A DNA stretch of 64,000 nucleotides, taken from the NCBI RefSeq assembly GCF_003987135.1, contig NZ_PIPJ01000001.1:372001-436000 (forward strand), written 5' to 3'. The stretch is from Aliidiomarina iranensis. GTDB taxonomy: Bacteria > Pseudomonadota > Gammaproteobacteria > Enterobacterales > Alteromonadaceae. The notes beneath the pieces were generated by a model. It did no database searches. It had not been told where the DNA came from and saw only the letters and a list, made by a program, of their open reading frames with translations. The position numbers and the translations under genes are program-made. Shown piece after piece: positions 48,342-62,561 of this stretch (positions are counted from its first letter, which is position 1; every line of letters begins with the position of its first letter).

Positions 48342-48365
48342 AAGGCGCCTACGGGCGCCTTTTTC
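48342..48365 (+). terminator. Intrinsic terminator after tuf
   Basis: A perfect 8-bp stem AAGGCGCC/GGCGCCTT (48342-48349 with 48354-48361), a 4-base loop and a run of T residues. It separates tuf from the next two genes. Confidence 0.9.
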
Positions 48366-48486
48366 ATATCTTGCCCCGGTATTAATCAGCGATCTAGCAA
48401 GCAATGCAGGTGTACCCAAAATTTGCTGCTAGCAATAAAGTTAGGCTAAGCTGATAACTTATTCATTGCGTTTAGGGTGAAGAGGA

Positions 48487-48783
48487 ATGGACCAAGAAAA
48501 AGCTCGAGCACAATCGGATAAACCTAAGCCAGACCAAAACAAAGATACTTCCTCAGGTTTAGAACAGGCGTTACCAATTGGCTTAGTTTTAGGAGTGGCA
48601 CTTGGTGTTGCGCTAGATAGCATGGGTGTCGGTATTGCTATTGGATTTGCTCTAGGCGTTGCACTCATGCCGGCGTTTGCTTCGGCAACTAATGAAAAGA
48701 AGGGCGCCGGTGAGGAAGCGAGCGAAAAAAGCACTAATGAGAAAAGCACTAACGAGAAGAGCCCTGACGAGAAAAATAAGTGA
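48487..48783 (+). CDS. Small glycine-zipper membrane protein, function unknown
   Basis: A 98-aa protein I do not recognise by name. The charged, Lys/Gln-rich start (1-28) is followed by a hydrophobic Gly-rich block (29-66) with G-x3-G-x3-G spacing (GLVLGVALG) that could form one or two membrane helices. The tail (67-98) is hydrophilic and contains three STNEK-like repeats. AAGAGG precedes the ATG. It ends 10 bp before the phosphodiesterase gene, so the two are probably co-transcribed. This pair is inserted where tuf is normally followed by tRNA-Trp or secE. Confidence 0.7.
   Translation: MDQEKARAQSDKPKPDQNKDTSSGLEQALPIGLVLGVALGVALDSMGVGIAIGFALGVALMPAFASATNEKKGAGEEASEKSTNEKSTNEKSPDEKNK
48730..48774 (+). 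repeat. Three 15-bp in-frame repeats at the 3' end of the glycine-zipper gene
   Basis: Units at 48730, 48745 and 48760 encode STNEK, STNEK and SPDEK. They differ by two to five bases. The repeat keeps frame and looks like a slippage product. Confidence 0.8.
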
Positions 48784-48793
48784 GGGATAACCC

Positions 48794-49546
48794 ATGACCA
48801 CTTGGATTAGCCATCGCGGTTACACTGAGCGGGCAACAGAAAACACCGCAGAGGCTTTTGCCGCAGCTATTGATTTAGGTTTTGAGCATCTGGAAACAGA
48901 TTTGCGCTGTAGCCGTGACGGCCATATTGTGCTTTGCCATGATGCGGATTTAGCCCGCGTAGCTGGCTCTTCGCTGCGTGTTCACGAACTAACCCGCAAA
49001 GAGTTAGCGGAATATCGATTAGCAAAAGGCCAATCATTACTCTTCTTTGATGAATTATTAGCGGATTTCTCAAGCTATCAGTGGATACTCGATATAAAGC
49101 CAGAACAGGCTGAACGCACCGTCACGGTCCTACAACAGCTCAGTAAAGACCCTGCAATTGAACGTTTTCTTCTTGAGCAATCTCGTTATCTACTTTGGCA
49201 AGATAGCCATCAACGCACCTTAACCGAAGTTTTGTCCGGAGCATTTTGTTTGGCTCGGGATAAGGCATGTTATCGAGCCGGCACGGCTGCATTGCTTGGT
49301 GTGCCCCAGCTTGGCGGTATTCAAAAGGGCCAATACTATGCCGTGCCACCGCGATTGAAAGGCGTACCGATTTTATCGGAAGCCATGGTTGCGCGCTTTC
49401 ATTCCCAGGGCGCGCACGTGATTGGCTACCTTCCGGAAACATCGGAGCAACACGAGCAGGCTTTAGCCGCTGGTGTTGATGAAATCCTCACTAACCATGC
49501 CCCCGAACTACAGAAATTAAAAAGCACCAGAAGCGATAGTTTTTAG
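48794..49546 (+). CDS. Glycerophosphodiester phosphodiesterase (GDPD family)
   Basis: Hydrolyses glycerophosphodiesters to glycerol 3-phosphate and an alcohol. The TIM-barrel motifs are SHRGY (His7), EN at 16-17, LETDLRCSRDG (Glu34, Asp36) and LCHDADL (His49). The 250-aa protein has no signal peptide, so it resembles the cytoplasmic UgpQ type. The C-terminal DEILTNHAPEL is also typical. Its link to the preceding glycine-zipper gene is unknown. Confidence 0.9.
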   Translation: MTTWISHRGYTERATENTAEAFAAAIDLGFEHLETDLRCSRDGHIVLCHDADLARVAGSSLRVHELTRKELAEYRLAKGQSLLFFDELLADFSSYQWILDIKPEQAERTVTVLQQLSKDPAIERFLLEQSRYLLWQDSHQRTLTEVLSGAFCLARDKACYRAGTAALLGVPQLGGIQKGQYYAVPPRLKGVPILSEAMVARFHSQGAHVIGYLPETSEQHEQALAAGVDEILTNHAPELQKLKSTRSDSF

Positions 49547-49558
49547 TTTCTTCATGGC

Positions 49559-49586
49559 TTGCTTTTAAGCCTTTGATCGGTATAAT
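49559..49586 (+). promoter_or_regulatory. Promoter of tRNA-Trp-secE-nusG
   Basis: TTGCTT (49559-49564), a 16-bp spacer and a consensus TATAAT (49581-49586), followed by the GC-rich discriminator GACGCGTCC. The start is near 49593, 80 bp before tRNA-Trp. Confidence 0.75.
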
Positions 49587-49672
49587 GACGCGTCCATTCC
49601 GATGCCTATCTTCCTCCCAGCTTGCGTTTACTTGCTTAAGGTTGATTAATATCGGAATTTAGAACAATTTCT

Positions 49673-49749
49673 AGGGGTGTAGTTCCAATTGGTAGAACAG
49701 CGGTCTCCAAAACCGACGGTTGGGGGTTCGAATCCCTCCACCCCTGCCA
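49673..49749 (+). tRNA. tRNA-Trp (anticodon CCA)
   Basis: A 77-nt tRNA with acceptor AGGGGTG/CACCCCT, anticodon CCA in TCTCCAAA, T-loop GTTCGAATC and encoded CCA. It lies 33 bp before secE and is likely co-transcribed with it. Confidence 0.97.
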
Positions 49750-49782
49750 GTTTCAGCTGAATCAACGCGGGTCCGGCATATA

Positions 49783-50160
49783 ATGAGTGTAAATACAGAA
49801 AACCAAGGAAATTCACTAGATATCGTAAAGTGGATTATTGTAGTAGCTCTGCTTGTTGCTGCAGTTGTGGGTAATAACATGTATGGCGATATGTCCGTAG
49901 CATTGCGTGCATTAGCGGTTGTTATTATTGTTGTTATCGCAGGCTTTATTGCCGCAAAAACTGAGAAAGGTTCAACTTTCTTGGGTTTCGCAAAAGATAG
50001 CCGAACTGAAGTTCGTAAAGTAGTGTGGCCGAGCCGCAAAGAAGCTACGCAAACAACCTTAATTGTGTTGGCCGCTACAGTGGTAGTAGCTTTGCTGTTG
50101 TGGGGTTTAGACGGCATTCTAGTTCGTGTCGTAGGCCTCGCAACTGGTATTCGCATTTAA
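49783..50160 (+). CDS. secE: Protein translocase subunit SecE
   Basis: A subunit of the SecYEG channel. The 125-aa protein has three membrane segments (about 17-35, 41-60 and 91-116) and the conserved amphipathic stretch SRTEVRKVVWPSRKEA that identifies SecE. The ATG is 33 bp after tRNA-Trp, with no strong ribosome binding site. It is followed 12 bp later by nusG. Confidence 0.96.
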   Translation: MSVNTENQGNSLDIVKWIIVVALLVAAVVGNNMYGDMSVALRALAVVIIVVIAGFIAAKTEKGSTFLGFAKDSRTEVRKVVWPSRKEATQTTLIVLAATVVVALLLWGLDGILVRVVGLATGIRI

Positions 50161-50172
50161 GGAGTTAGCATC

Positions 50173-50718
50173 ATGACCGAACCAAAGAAAAAGCGTTGGT
50201 ATGTCGTTCAAGCATTCTCAGGCTACGAAGGCCGCGTTGCAAAAACCCTTGCTGAGTATATTAAAACTCAAGGCATGGAAGAGAAGTTTGGTCAGATTCT
50301 AGTACCAACTGAGCAAGTAGTAGAAATGCGCGGTTCACAGCGTCGTAATGCTGAGCGGAAGTTTTTTCCAGGCTATGTTTTAGTTGAGATGGCTATGGAT
50401 GAAGATTCATGGCACTTAGTTAAAAGCACGCCACGCGTACTTGGCTTTATTGGCGGTACAGCAGAACGGCCAGCGCCAATTTCTCAGAAAGAAGCTGATG
50501 CTATTTTGAATCGCTTAACCGAAAACGCAGATCGCCCACGTCCGAAAACATTGTTTGAACCGGGCGAAATGGTACGCGTTAACGATGGTCCGTTTGCTGA
50601 TTTCAACGGCACTGTTGAAGAAGTCGATTACGAAAAGAATCGGATGAAGGTTTCTGTATCTATCTTCGGCCGTTCAACACCGGTTGATTTAGATTTCAGC
50701 CAAGTCGAAAAGGCTTGA
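50173..50718 (+). CDS. nusG: Transcription termination/antitermination factor NusG
   Basis: Binds RNA polymerase and couples it to Rho or ribosomes. The N-terminal NGN domain ([18 protein letters not shown]) and the C-terminal KOW domain ([20 protein letters not shown]) are complete in 181 aa. AAGGAG precedes the ATG. It forms an operon with secE, ending in a terminator-like hairpin. Confidence 0.97.
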   Translation: MTEPKKKRWYVVQAFSGYEGRVAKTLAEYIKTQGMEEKFGQILVPTEQVVEMRGSQRRNAERKFFPGYVLVEMAMDEDSWHLVKSTPRVLGFIGGTAERPAPISQKEADAILNRLTENADRPRPKTLFEPGEMVRVNDGPFADFNGTVEEVDYEKNRMKVSVSIFGRSTPVDLDFSQVEKA

Positions 50719-50757
50719 TCACGTAGGCGGATTACTATACAATCCGCCTCCGTTTTT
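50715..50757 (+). promoter_or_regulatory. nusG terminator overlapping a candidate rplK promoter
   Basis: The hairpin AGGCGGATT/AATCCGCCT (50725-50733 with 50741-50749) is followed by six T residues at 50753-50758 and reads as a terminator. A promoter can be read through it: TTGATC (50715-50720), a 17-bp spacer and TACAAT (50738-50743), with a CCGCCTCC discriminator. Transcription would begin near 50750, after the stem. The rplK ATG follows at 50833. Confidence 0.65.
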
Positions 50758-50832
50758 TACATTTGGGAAGCCGTTTGAGTAAGTCTCCTCTTGGCTTACG
50801 AGGCGCATAACCCTTAACACAGAGGTTTTATC

Positions 50833-51261
50833 ATGGCTAAGAAAGTTTCCGCCATCATCAAGCTGCAAGTAGCAGCCGGTGCGGCTAATCCGTCACCACC
50901 AGTTGGTCCTGCTTTGGGTCAACACGGTGTGAACATCATGGAATTCTGTAAAGCATTCAACGCTTCTACAGGTGAGCTTGAAAAAGGCGCGCCAGTTCCA
51001 GTTGAAATTACAGTATTTGAAGATCGTTCATTTACCTTCATTACTAAAACTCCTCCTGCGGCGTTCTTATTGAAAAAAGCAGCAGGTATTAAGAGTGGTT
51101 CAGGCCGTCCTAACACTGAGAAAGTAGGTACTGTTACCCGCGTTCAGTTAGAAGAGATTGCAAAAACCAAAGAGCCAGATTTAACGGCAGCTAGCCTTGA
51201 AGCAGCTGTACGTACTATCGCAGGTTCTGCTCGTTCAATGGGCCTGAAGGTAGAGGGGTAA
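50833..51261 (+). CDS. rplK: 50S ribosomal protein L11
   Basis: Part of the GTPase-associated centre, 142 aa, with the N-terminal [10 protein letters not shown] and [18 protein letters not shown]. The C-terminal rRNA-binding domain (about 70-142) contains GSARSMG. AGAGG precedes the ATG. It is 5 bp from rplA, and the pair is normally autoregulated by L1. Confidence 0.98.
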   Translation: MAKKVSAIIKLQVAAGAANPSPPVGPALGQHGVNIMEFCKAFNASTGELEKGAPVPVEITVFEDRSFTFITKTPPAAFLLKKAAGIKSGSGRPNTEKVGTVTRVQLEEIAKTKEPDLTAASLEAAVRTIAGSARSMGLKVEG

Positions 51262-51266
51262 TAGAC

Positions 51267-51968
51267 ATGGCACGTTTAACCAAACGTATGCGCACCATCC
51301 GTGAAGCAGTTGATGGCAACCGTGACTACGATATTAATGAAGCAATTGCTCTTTTAAAAAAATTAGCAACTGCAAAGTTCACTGAAAGCGTTGACGTAGC
51401 AGTGAACCTAGGCATTGACGCACGTAAATCAGACCAAAACGTTCGTGGTGCAACTGTACTACCAAACGGCACTGGCCGTGATGTGCGAGTAGCAGTATTT
51501 ACTTCAGGTGCAAATGTTGAGAAAGCCAAAGCCGCTGGTGCTGAACTAGTAGGTATGGAAGACCTCGCTGAGCAAGTGAAGAAAGGCGAAATGAATTTCG
51601 ACGTCGTTATCGCATCTCCTGATGCAATGCGCGTTGTTGGCCAACTTGGCCAAGTTCTAGGTCCTCGTGGCCTAATGCCAAACCCAAAAACAGGTACGGT
51701 AACTCCAGACGTAGAAACTGCAGTTAAAAATGCAAAAGCCGGTCAGGTACGTTATCGTAACGATAAGAATGGTATTATTCATTGCACCATCGGTCGCGTA
51801 GATTTCGAAGACGGTAAACTGAAAGAAAACTTAGAAGCGTTATTGGTTGCTTTGAAAAAAGCCAAGCCAGCCAACGCCAAGGGTTCTTACATTGGCCGTG
51901 TGAGCTTATCGACCACTATGGGTGCGGGCGTTCGTGTAGATCAATCTACACTAGAAGCGCGCAGCTAA
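51267..51968 (+). CDS. rplA: 50S ribosomal protein L1
   Basis: Forms the L1 stalk, 233 aa. The family segment [15 protein letters not shown] and the C-terminal [16 protein letters not shown] are present. It is the classical translational repressor of the rplKA unit. Confidence 0.98.
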   Translation: MARLTKRMRTIREAVDGNRDYDINEAIALLKKLATAKFTESVDVAVNLGIDARKSDQNVRGATVLPNGTGRDVRVAVFTSGANVEKAKAAGAELVGMEDLAEQVKKGEMNFDVVIASPDAMRVVGQLGQVLGPRGLMPNPKTGTVTPDVETAVKNAKAGQVRYRNDKNGIIHCTIGRVDFEDGKLKENLEALLVALKKAKPANAKGSYIGRVSLSTTMGAGVRVDQSTLEARS

Positions 51969-52296
51969 TTAGCGAAAGCTAATAGCTCAAAGGTTGTTGG
52001 TACTTAGTGCTTACACTTAAATACTAACAACTATTAAAATCTGTTTCAGTTTTAGGGTTGGAGTCGCCTCTCATTGTTTAATGATGTGGCTCTCATCCAA
52101 GACCGCAGGCGCAAATGCCGAGAGGTATTTGCTTAATCATTGAAAGCCAGCGCAGATGGTGATATCCGACTCAGACTCTCTGGGTAGAGATTCACCGTGA
52201 CAAAGCGGTAGGGGCGTTTAGTTTAAACAAACCTGCCAAATTGTAACGTACGAGTGGAAAGCGAAAGCTAGAAACTCTTAACACGAGGTGATGCTA
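51969..52296 (+). promoter_or_regulatory. rplJ leader (L10-L12 autoregulatory mRNA leader region)
   Basis: A 328-bp non-coding stretch between rplA and rplJ. The position and the GC-rich block 52060-52230 with several short complementary arms fit the L10 leader, which folds around an L10(L12)4 binding site that represses rplJL translation. A promoter for rplJL is expected in the 5' part, but I could not identify it with confidence. I cannot fold it here, so exact boundaries are not given. Confidence 0.6.
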
Positions 52297-52815
52297 GTGG
52301 CACTTGGTTTAGTAGCAAAAAAAGCAATCGTTAAAGAAGTTAACGATGTTGCTTCAGAAGCACTATCCGTCGCTGTAGCTGAGTATCGTGGAATGGAAGT
52401 TGCGGAACTAACCGTACTTCGCCGCCAAGCTCGCGAACAAGGCGTGTATCTGAAAGTTATTCGGAACACTCTTGCAAAGCGCGCTCTAGAAGGCACGAAG
52501 TTTGAAGACATTGAATCTGTACTGAAAGGTCCTTTGGTATATGGTTTCTCTATCGATGCACCAGGCAGCGCTGCTCGCTTGTTCAAAGATGCACAGAAAT
52601 CATCAAAGCATTTGAAAGTTACTGCATTGTCTATCGGTAATGGTTTAATGGGTCCAGAGAAATTGGACGCAGTAGCATCACTTCCGACACGCGACGAAGC
52701 ATTGGCCAAATTGCTTGCCACCTTCAAAGCTCCGGTTACCAAATTTGTTCGTACTATCAATGAAGTACCTACTAAATTTGTCCGTGTGCTTGGTGCAATC
52801 AAAGACGCTAAATAA
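52297..52815 (+). CDS. rplJ: 50S ribosomal protein L10
   Basis: Carries the L7/L12 dimers on the ribosomal stalk. A GTG start is chosen: GAGG lies 8 bases upstream, and the product begins [12 protein letters not shown], as L10 proteins normally begin. An ATG six bases earlier is too close to the GAGG. The rRNA-binding N-domain contains [14 protein letters not shown], and the C-terminal helix (about 135-172) binds L12. The length is 172 aa. Confidence 0.96.
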   Translation: MALGLVAKKAIVKEVNDVASEALSVAVAEYRGMEVAELTVLRRQAREQGVYLKVIRNTLAKRALEGTKFEDIESVLKGPLVYGFSIDAPGSAARLFKDAQKSSKHLKVTALSIGNGLMGPEKLDAVASLPTRDEALAKLLATFKAPVTKFVRTINEVPTKFVRVLGAIKDAK

Positions 52816-52865
52816 GCGACAAAATAAATTTAATTTTTTAATCCTTAACCCGGGAGTTTAGAGAA

Positions 52866-53240
52866 ATGGCTCTGACTAAAGAAGATATCTTAAACGCGAT
52901 CGCTGAAATGCCAGTTATGGAATTGGTAGAGTTGATCGAAGCTGCTGAAGAAAAATTCGGTGTTGACGCATCTGCTGCTGTTGCAGTAGCTGCTGGTCCT
53001 GCTGCCGCTGGTGAAGCTGCAGAAGAACAAACTGAATTCACTGTAATGCTTAAAGGCGCAGGCTCTAATAAAGTTGGCGCAATCAAAGCAGTACGTTCAG
53101 CTACAGGTTTAGGCCTGAAAGAAGCGAAAGCTTTGGTTGAATCAGCTCCAGTAGCTGTGAAAGAAGGCATCGCGAAAGCGGACGCTGAAGAACTGAAGAA
53201 GCAGCTTGAAGAAGCTGGTGCAGAAGTTGAGATCAAGTAA
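52866..53240 (+). CDS. rplL: 50S ribosomal protein L7/L12
   Basis: The multimeric stalk protein of 124 aa. The N-terminal dimerisation region and the Ala/Gly-rich hinge (about 38-52) are followed by the C-terminal factor-binding domain with [26 protein letters not shown] precedes the ATG. It follows rplJ after 50 bp. Confidence 0.98.
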   Translation: MALTKEDILNAIAEMPVMELVELIEAAEEKFGVDASAAVAVAAGPAAAGEAAEEQTEFTVMLKGAGSNKVGAIKAVRSATGLGLKEAKALVESAPVAVKEGIAKADAEELKKQLEEAGAEVEIK

Positions 53241-53275
53241 TACTCTTGATCTTCAGCGGGGCCTATAAGGCTTTG

Positions 53276-53306
53276 GCCTGGTGACGTAATTGTCACCAGG
53301 CTTTTT
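53276..53306 (+). terminator. rplL-rpoB attenuator
   Basis: A perfect 10-bp stem GCCTGGTGAC/GTCACCAGGC (53276-53285 with 53292-53301), a 6-base loop and five T residues. In E. coli a partial terminator in this position reduces rpoBC transcription relative to rplJL, and the same role is inferred here. Confidence 0.88.
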
Positions 53307-53452
53307 GCGCTAAAAAGGATACACCCATTTTTCCTGTATTTGTGGGTATATCGACAGTGATAATACAGGCGAACGAATTGTGACGAAATTCGTTGGCAGC
53401 TACCAAACTCCTTTGGTGGCTAGGGTCAGAAATCAGCTAGCTGAGGAACCCC

Positions 53453-57481
<4,029 letters not shown>

Positions 57482-57522
57482 GCAGCAAGTGTTCGCTTAG
57501 CGATAGGCATAGAGTCAGCGAA

Positions 57523-57544
57523 GTCGAGGGTTCACTCCCTCGAC
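57523..57544 (+). repeat. Hairpin between rpoB and rpoC
   Basis: A perfect 8-bp stem (57523-57530 with 57537-57544) with a 6-base loop, 27 bases before the rpoC start. There is no T-run, so it is probably an RNA processing or stability element, not a terminator. Confidence 0.5.
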
Positions 57545-57571
57545 AAGCTTAACTCCGACAGGAGATGAAAC

Positions 57572-60500
57572 GTGAAAGATTTACTAAAGTTTCTGAAGCC
57601 ACAAAAAGATAGCGAAGAATTTGATCGCATCCGTATTGCACTAGCATCGCCGGACCAAATCCGGAGCTGGTCATTTGGTGAAGTAAAGAAACCAGAAACC
57701 ATTAACTATCGTACGTTCAAACCAGAGCGTGATGGCCTTTTCTGTGCGCGTATTTTCGGGCCAGTAAAAGATTACGAATGTTTATGTGGCAAATATAAGC
57801 GCTTGAAACATCGTGGCGTTATTTGTGAAAAATGTGGCGTTGAAGTAACGCTTACCAAAGTTCGTCGTGAGCGTATGGGCCACATCGAATTGGCAAGCCC
57901 AGTTGCGCACATTTGGTTCTTGAAATCATTACCGTCCCGGATCGGTTTGATGCTCGATATGACGTTACGTGATATCGAACGCATTTTGTATTTTGAATCT
58001 TATGTTGTCATCGATGCAGGCATGACATCGCTAGAGGAAGGTTCACTTTTAGGTGAAGAGGAATACCTCGATGCCCTAGAAGAACATGGTGATGAATTCA
58101 ACGCAAAAATGGGTGCAGAAGCAATTTTACACCTATTAAAAGAAATTGATTTGGAAGCTCAAATCAAAATGTTGCGCGAAGAGTTACCAGAAACGAATTC
58201 CGAAACAAAACGGAAGAAGATCAGCAAGCGTTTGAAACTGCTTGAATCCTTCCATCAATCTGGTAACAAACCAGAGTGGATGATCTTAAAAGTTCTGCCG
58301 GTGTTACCACCAGATTTGCGTCCGTTGGTACCACTTGATGGTGGCCGTTTTGCTACTTCTGATTTGAACGATTTATATCGTCGAGTAATCAACCGTAACA
58401 ACCGTTTGAAGCGTCTTTTAGATCTAGCAGCACCAGATATTATCGTACGTAACGAAAAACGGATGTTACAAGAAGCTGTTGATGCGCTTCTTGATAACGG
58501 TCGTCGTGGCCGTGCGATCACAGGTTCTAATAAGCGTCCTCTAAAATCTTTGGCTGATATGATCAAAGGTAAGCAGGGTCGTTTCCGTCAAAACCTACTT
58601 GGTAAGCGTGTTGATTACTCAGGCCGTTCAGTAATTACTGTTGGTCCGAAACTGCGCCTACACCAGTGTGGTTTGCCGAAAAAAATGGCGTTGGAATTAT
58701 TCAAACCATTCATTTACGGCAAACTAGAATCACGTGGTTTTGCGACAACAATTAAAGCTGCCAAGAAAATGGTAGAGCGCGAATTACCAGAGGTTTGGGA
58801 TATCCTTGATGAAGTGATTCGTCAGCATCCTGTACTGCTTAACCGTGCACCAACATTGCACCGTTTGGGTATTCAAGCGTTCGAACCGGTACTGATTGAA
58901 GGTAAAGCTATTCAGTTGCACCCACTAGTGTGTGCGGCCTATAACGCTGACTTTGATGGTGACCAAATGGCTGTGCACGTTCCATTAACGCTAGAAGCGC
59001 AAATGGAAGCCCGTGCACTGATGATGTCGACCAATAACGTGCTATCGCCCGCAAGTGGTGAGCCAATCATCGTTCCTTCACAGGACGTTGTATTGGGCGT
59101 TTACTACATGACCCGTGAAAAAGTGAACGGGCGTGGTGAAGGCATGGTATTGAAGAGCCCGAAAGAAGCAGAAAAAGCGTACCGTACCGGTGCGGCAGAA
59201 CTGCATGCTCGCGTTAAGGTTCGTATCAATGAAGTTCTGTTTACCGAAGAAGGTGAGCGAACAGAAGAAGTTAAGATTGTTGATACTACTATCGGCCGTG
59301 CAATCTTCTCGTTGATCCTGCCAGAAGGTATTCCTTTCGAAGCGATCAATCAGAACATGGGTAAAAAGCAGATATCTCGATTATTGAACCGCACTTATCG
59401 TGATTGCGGCCTCAAGCCAACCGTTATCTTTGCCGACCAACTAATGTACACCGGTTTCCATTTTGCGATGGTTTCAGGCTCTTCAGTTGGTATCAACGAC
59501 ATGGAAATCCCAACAGCCAAAGCTGAAATCATCGAAGATGCTGATCAGCAAGTTGCGGAAATTCAAGATCAGTTCGAGCAAGGCTTGGTAACAGCAGGCG
59601 AGAAGTACAACAAAGTTATCGATATTTGGTCCACCGCGAACGAGAAAGTATCGAAAGCGATGATGGATAACTTATCGAAAGAAATGGTAACGAATGCCAA
59701 AGGTGAACAGGAAGAACAACAATCGTTTAACTCTGTTTACATGATGGCCGATTCTGGCGCTCGGGGTTCCCCCGCACAGATTCGTCAGTTAGCGGGTATG
59801 CGTGGTTTGATGGCAAAGCCAGATGGCTCAATCATCGAAACCCCTATCGTTGCTAACTTCCGTGAAGGTTTGAACGTACTTCAGTACTTCATCTCAACTC
59901 ACGGTGCGCGTAAAGGTTTGGCGGATACCGCACTGAAAACTGCGAACTCCGGTTACCTAACACGCCGTTTAGTAGACGTTGCACAAGACCTCGTTATCAC
60001 CGAAACCGATTGTGGCACGCACGAAGGTTTAATCGTGAAGCCATTAATTGAAGGTGGTGATGTAGTAGAGCCGTTGCGTGAACGAGTGCTAGGCCGTGTT
60101 GTATGCGATGACGTTGTGCAGCCAGGTTCAGAAAATGTGCTTATTCCGCGCAACACGCTGCTTGATGAAAAGATGTGTGATTTACTCGAAGAGCATTCAG
60201 TTGATGAAGTGAAAGTTCGCTCTGTTATCACCTGTGATTCAATTCATGGTGTGTGTTCGAACTGTTACGGCCGTGATTTGGCGCGTGGACACCTAGTAAA
60301 CGATGGTGAATCAGTAGGTGTTATCGCTGCTCAATCAATCGGTGAGCCGGGTACACAGTTAACCATGCGTACGTTCCACATCGGTGGTGCGGCGTCTCGA
60401 GATTCAGCAGCCAATGCGATTCAGGTGAAGAATCCTGGCCGCGTGAAGTTGCATAACGCGAAAAGTGTAGAGAACAGTGATAAGCATTTGGTTATCACTT

Positions 60501-61798
60501 CGCGTTCAGCTGAACTTACTTTGATTGATCAGTTCGGTGCCGAGCGTGAGCGTTATAAAGTGCCTTACGGTGCAATCTTGAAGAAGCGTGATGGTGAAGA
60601 AGTAGCGGCAGGCGAAACGGTAGCAAATTGGGATCCGCATACGCATCCAATTATTACCGAAGTAGCGGGTAACATTAAGTTCGTTGATATGATTGATGGT
60701 GTAACTATCACCACGCAAACAGACGAACTAACCGGCCTAACCAGCACCGTTATTCTTGAAACTGGCCAACGCACAAGCGCTGGTAAAGACATGCGGCCAA
60801 TGGTGAAGTTGGTAGATGACAAAGGTAACGACGTGAACATCGTTGGTACCGATATGCCAGCACAATACTTCTTACCAGGTAACGCGATTGTAAGCTTGAA
60901 CGATGGTTCAACAGTAGGTATCGGTGACACAGTAGCGCGAATTCCGCAAGAAGGTTCGAAAACTCGGGATATCACGGGTGGTTTGCCACGCGTTGCCGAT
61001 TTGTTCGAAGCGCGGAAGCCAAAAGAGCCAGCGATTCTTGCAGAAGTTACCGGTACGGTATCATTCGGCAAAGAAACCAAAGGCAAGCGCCGCTTAATGA
61101 TTACACCATTAGATGGTGGCGATCATTACGAAGAGATGATTCCGAAGTGGCGTCAACTGAACGTGTTCGAAGGTGAACAGGTAACCCGTGGTGAAGTTAT
61201 CGCCGATGGCCCTGAAGCGCCGCAGGACATCTTGCGCTTACGTGGTGTATCAGCAGTAGCGAATTACATCGTGAATGAAGTGCAAGAAGTTTACCGCCTC
61301 CAGGGTGTAAAAATTAACGATAAGCACATCGAAGTTATTGTTCGCCAGATGTTGCGTAAAGTAATTATTATGAACCCAGGTGAATCTGAGTTGCTTGAAG
61401 GTGAGCAAGCTGAGTTCTCGAAAGTTATCGAAGTGAACCGTGCGCTCGAAGAAGCAGGCAAAATGCCGGCAACTTATGATCGTCAGTTACTTGGTATCAC
61501 GAAAGCATCGCTTTCAACGGAATCGTTTATCTCAGCGGCTTCGTTCCAAGAAACAACGCGGGTGCTTACGGAAGCTGCAGTGCAGGGCAAAGAAGATCCT
61601 TTGCGCGGCCTGAAAGAAAACGTAATCGTGGGTCGTTTGATCCCGGCAGGTACAGGTTTTGCTTATCATCAAGAACGGCAGCGTAAACGCCGTGAAATGT
61701 TCGCAGTACCTACAGTAACTGCTGCCGATGCGGAAGCTGCATTAAGCGAAGCATTGAACGAAGGTTCAGATAACGCGGATTCTTCAGATTCAGAGTAA
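57572..61798 (+). CDS. rpoC: DNA-directed RNA polymerase subunit beta'
   Basis: The largest subunit, 1408 aa. The N-terminal zinc finger has CLCGKYK and CEKCGVE. The active-site Mg motif is [12 protein letters not shown]. The trigger-loop region and the second zinc cluster ([13 protein letters not shown]) are present. A GTG start (GTGAAAGAT) is preceded by AGGAGA, as in E. coli rpoC. The C-terminal tail ends in an acidic Ser/Asp stretch. A strong terminator follows. Confidence 0.98.
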   Translation: MKDLLKFLKPQKDSEEFDRIRIALASPDQIRSWSFGEVKKPETINYRTFKPERDGLFCARIFGPVKDYECLCGKYKRLKHRGVICEKCGVEVTLTKVRRERMGHIELASPVAHIWFLKSLPSRIGLMLDMTLRDIERILYFESYVVIDAGMTSLEEGSLLGEEEYLDALEEHGDEFNAKMGAEAILHLLKEIDLEAQIKMLREELPETNSETKRKKISKRLKLLESFHQSGNKPEWMILKVLPVLPPDLRPLVPLDGGRFATSDLNDLYRRVINRNNRLKRLLDLAAPDIIVRNEKRMLQEAVDALLDNGRRGRAITGSNKRPLKSLADMIKGKQGRFRQNLLGKRVDYSGRSVITVGPKLRLHQCGLPKKMALELFKPFIYGKLESRGFATTIKAAKKMVERELPEVWDILDEVIRQHPVLLNRAPTLHRLGIQAFEPVLIEGKAIQLHPLVCAAYNADFDGDQMAVHVPLTLEAQMEARALMMSTNNVLSPASGEPIIVPSQDVVLGVYYMTREKVNGRGEGMVLKSPKEAEKAYRTGAAELHARVKVRINEVLFTEEGERTEEVKIVDTTIGRAIFSLILPEGIPFEAINQNMGKKQISRLLNRTYRDCGLKPTVIFADQLMYTGFHFAMVSGSSVGINDMEIPTAKAEIIEDADQQVAEIQDQFEQGLVTAGEKYNKVIDIWSTANEKVSKAMMDNLSKEMVTNAKGEQEEQQSFNSVYMMADSGARGSPAQIRQLAGMRGLMAKPDGSIIETPIVANFREGLNVLQYFISTHGARKGLADTALKTANSGYLTRRLVDVAQDLVITETDCGTHEGLIVKPLIEGGDVVEPLRERVLGRVVCDDVVQPGSENVLIPRNTLLDEKMCDLLEEHSVDEVKVRSVITCDSIHGVCSNCYGRDLARGHLVNDGESVGVIAAQSIGEPGTQLTMRTFHIGGAASRDSAANAIQVKNPGRVKLHNAKSVENSDKHLVITSRSAELTLIDQFGAERERYKVPYGAILKKRDGEEVAAGETVANWDPHTHPIITEVAGNIKFVDMIDGVTITTQTDELTGLTSTVILETGQRTSAGKDMRPMVKLVDDKGNDVNIVGTDMPAQYFLPGNAIVSLNDGSTVGIGDTVARIPQEGSKTRDITGGLPRVADLFEARKPKEPAILAEVTGTVSFGKETKGKRRLMITPLDGGDHYEEMIPKWRQLNVFEGEQVTRGEVIADGPEAPQDILRLRGVSAVANYIVNEVQEVYRLQGVKINDKHIEVIVRQMLRKVIIMNPGESELLEGEQAEFSKVIEVNRALEEAGKMPATYDRQLLGITKASLSTESFISAASFQETTRVLTEAAVQGKEDPLRGLKENVIVGRLIPAGTGFAYHQERQRKRREMFAVPTVTAADAEAALSEALNEGSDNADSSDSE

Positions 61799-61827
61799 AC
61801 TGAATTAGCAGTTAGCGTAACTTTTAA

Positions 61828-61853
61828 AAGCCCGGCCATGTGCCGGGCTTTTT
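61828..61853 (+). terminator. Intrinsic terminator after rpoC
   Basis: A 9-bp GC-rich stem AAGCCCGGC/GCCGGGCTT (61828-61836 with 61842-61850), a 5-base loop and five T residues in a row (61849-61853). It ends the tRNA-Trp to rpoC region. Confidence 0.92.
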
Positions 61854-61937
61854 GTTATGAGTAAATCATGCGGAAGTTGGCTAACGCATTTATTTTTCCT
61901 TACAATACCCAACCGCCGCATCCAGTGAGTGTTCTGG

Positions 61938-61966
61938 TTGACAGGGTAATTTATAACCTATAAAAT
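61938..61966 (+). promoter_or_regulatory. Promoter of the str operon (rpsL-rpsG-fusA)
   Basis: A consensus TTGACA (61938-61943), a 17-bp spacer and TAAAAT (61961-61966), then a GC-rich discriminator (TCGGCCTCCC). The start is near 61973. The remaining leader up to the rpsL ATG at 62108 (about 135 bases) has no obvious gene. The whole 309-bp gap after rpoC contains only the terminator, this promoter and the leader. Confidence 0.9.
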
Positions 61967-62107
61967 TCGGCCTCCCTATTTCGGGGATTCAACCTTTTTT
62001 ATGGTGCGGATTTAGCGACTGATACCATAAAAATAGGCAGTGCGCTTGGGTGGCTATGGCCACGCGGGCGTTTCGCCTTGTTGTAAAATGTATAATTTGG
62101 AGAAACC

Positions 62108-62482
62108 ATGGCAACAGTAAACCAATTAGTGCGGAAAGGCCGCAAGAAGCCGGTTGAAAAGAGTAGCGTACCGGCTCTGCAAGCTTGTCCACAAAAGCGT
62201 GGTGTATGTACTCGCGTATATACTACTACCCCTAAAAAACCTAACTCAGCATTGCGTAAAGTATGTCGTGTGCGTTTAACCAACGGCTATGAAGTAACTT
62301 CATACATCGGTGGTGAAGGCCATAACTTGCAAGAGCACAGTGTTATTTTGATTCGTGGCGGTCGTGTAAAAGACTTGCCAGGTGTGCGTTATCACACCGT
62401 ACGCGGCGCACTTGACTGTGCAGGCGTAAACAATCGTAAACAAGGCCGTTCTAAATACGGCGTGAAGCGGCCTAAATCTTAA
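62108..62482 (+). CDS. rpsL: 30S ribosomal protein S12
   Basis: The decoding-centre protein, 124 aa, starting [12 protein letters not shown]. The streptomycin-critical lysines in TPKKPNS and GRVKDLPG are present, so the sequence predicts a sensitive wild-type form. TTGGAG precedes the ATG. It is first in the str operon. Confidence 0.98.
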   Translation: MATVNQLVRKGRKKPVEKSSVPALQACPQKRGVCTRVYTTTPKKPNSALRKVCRVRLTNGYEVTSYIGGEGHNLQEHSVILIRGGRVKDLPGVRYHTVRGALDCAGVNNRKQGRSKYGVKRPKS

Positions 62483-62561
62483 CGGTTCTCCGTTGTAAGT
62501 AAGGCCAAACTAAATAAATTTGTAAGTTTTGGGTAACCCCTGAAGATATCGGAGAATTCCT

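Noticed and set aside
49671..50156. Minus-strand reading frame of 161 codons with GGGIRTPNRRFWRP
   Set aside because: It is antisense to tRNA-Trp and secE, the same artefact as above; secE is clearly the real gene.
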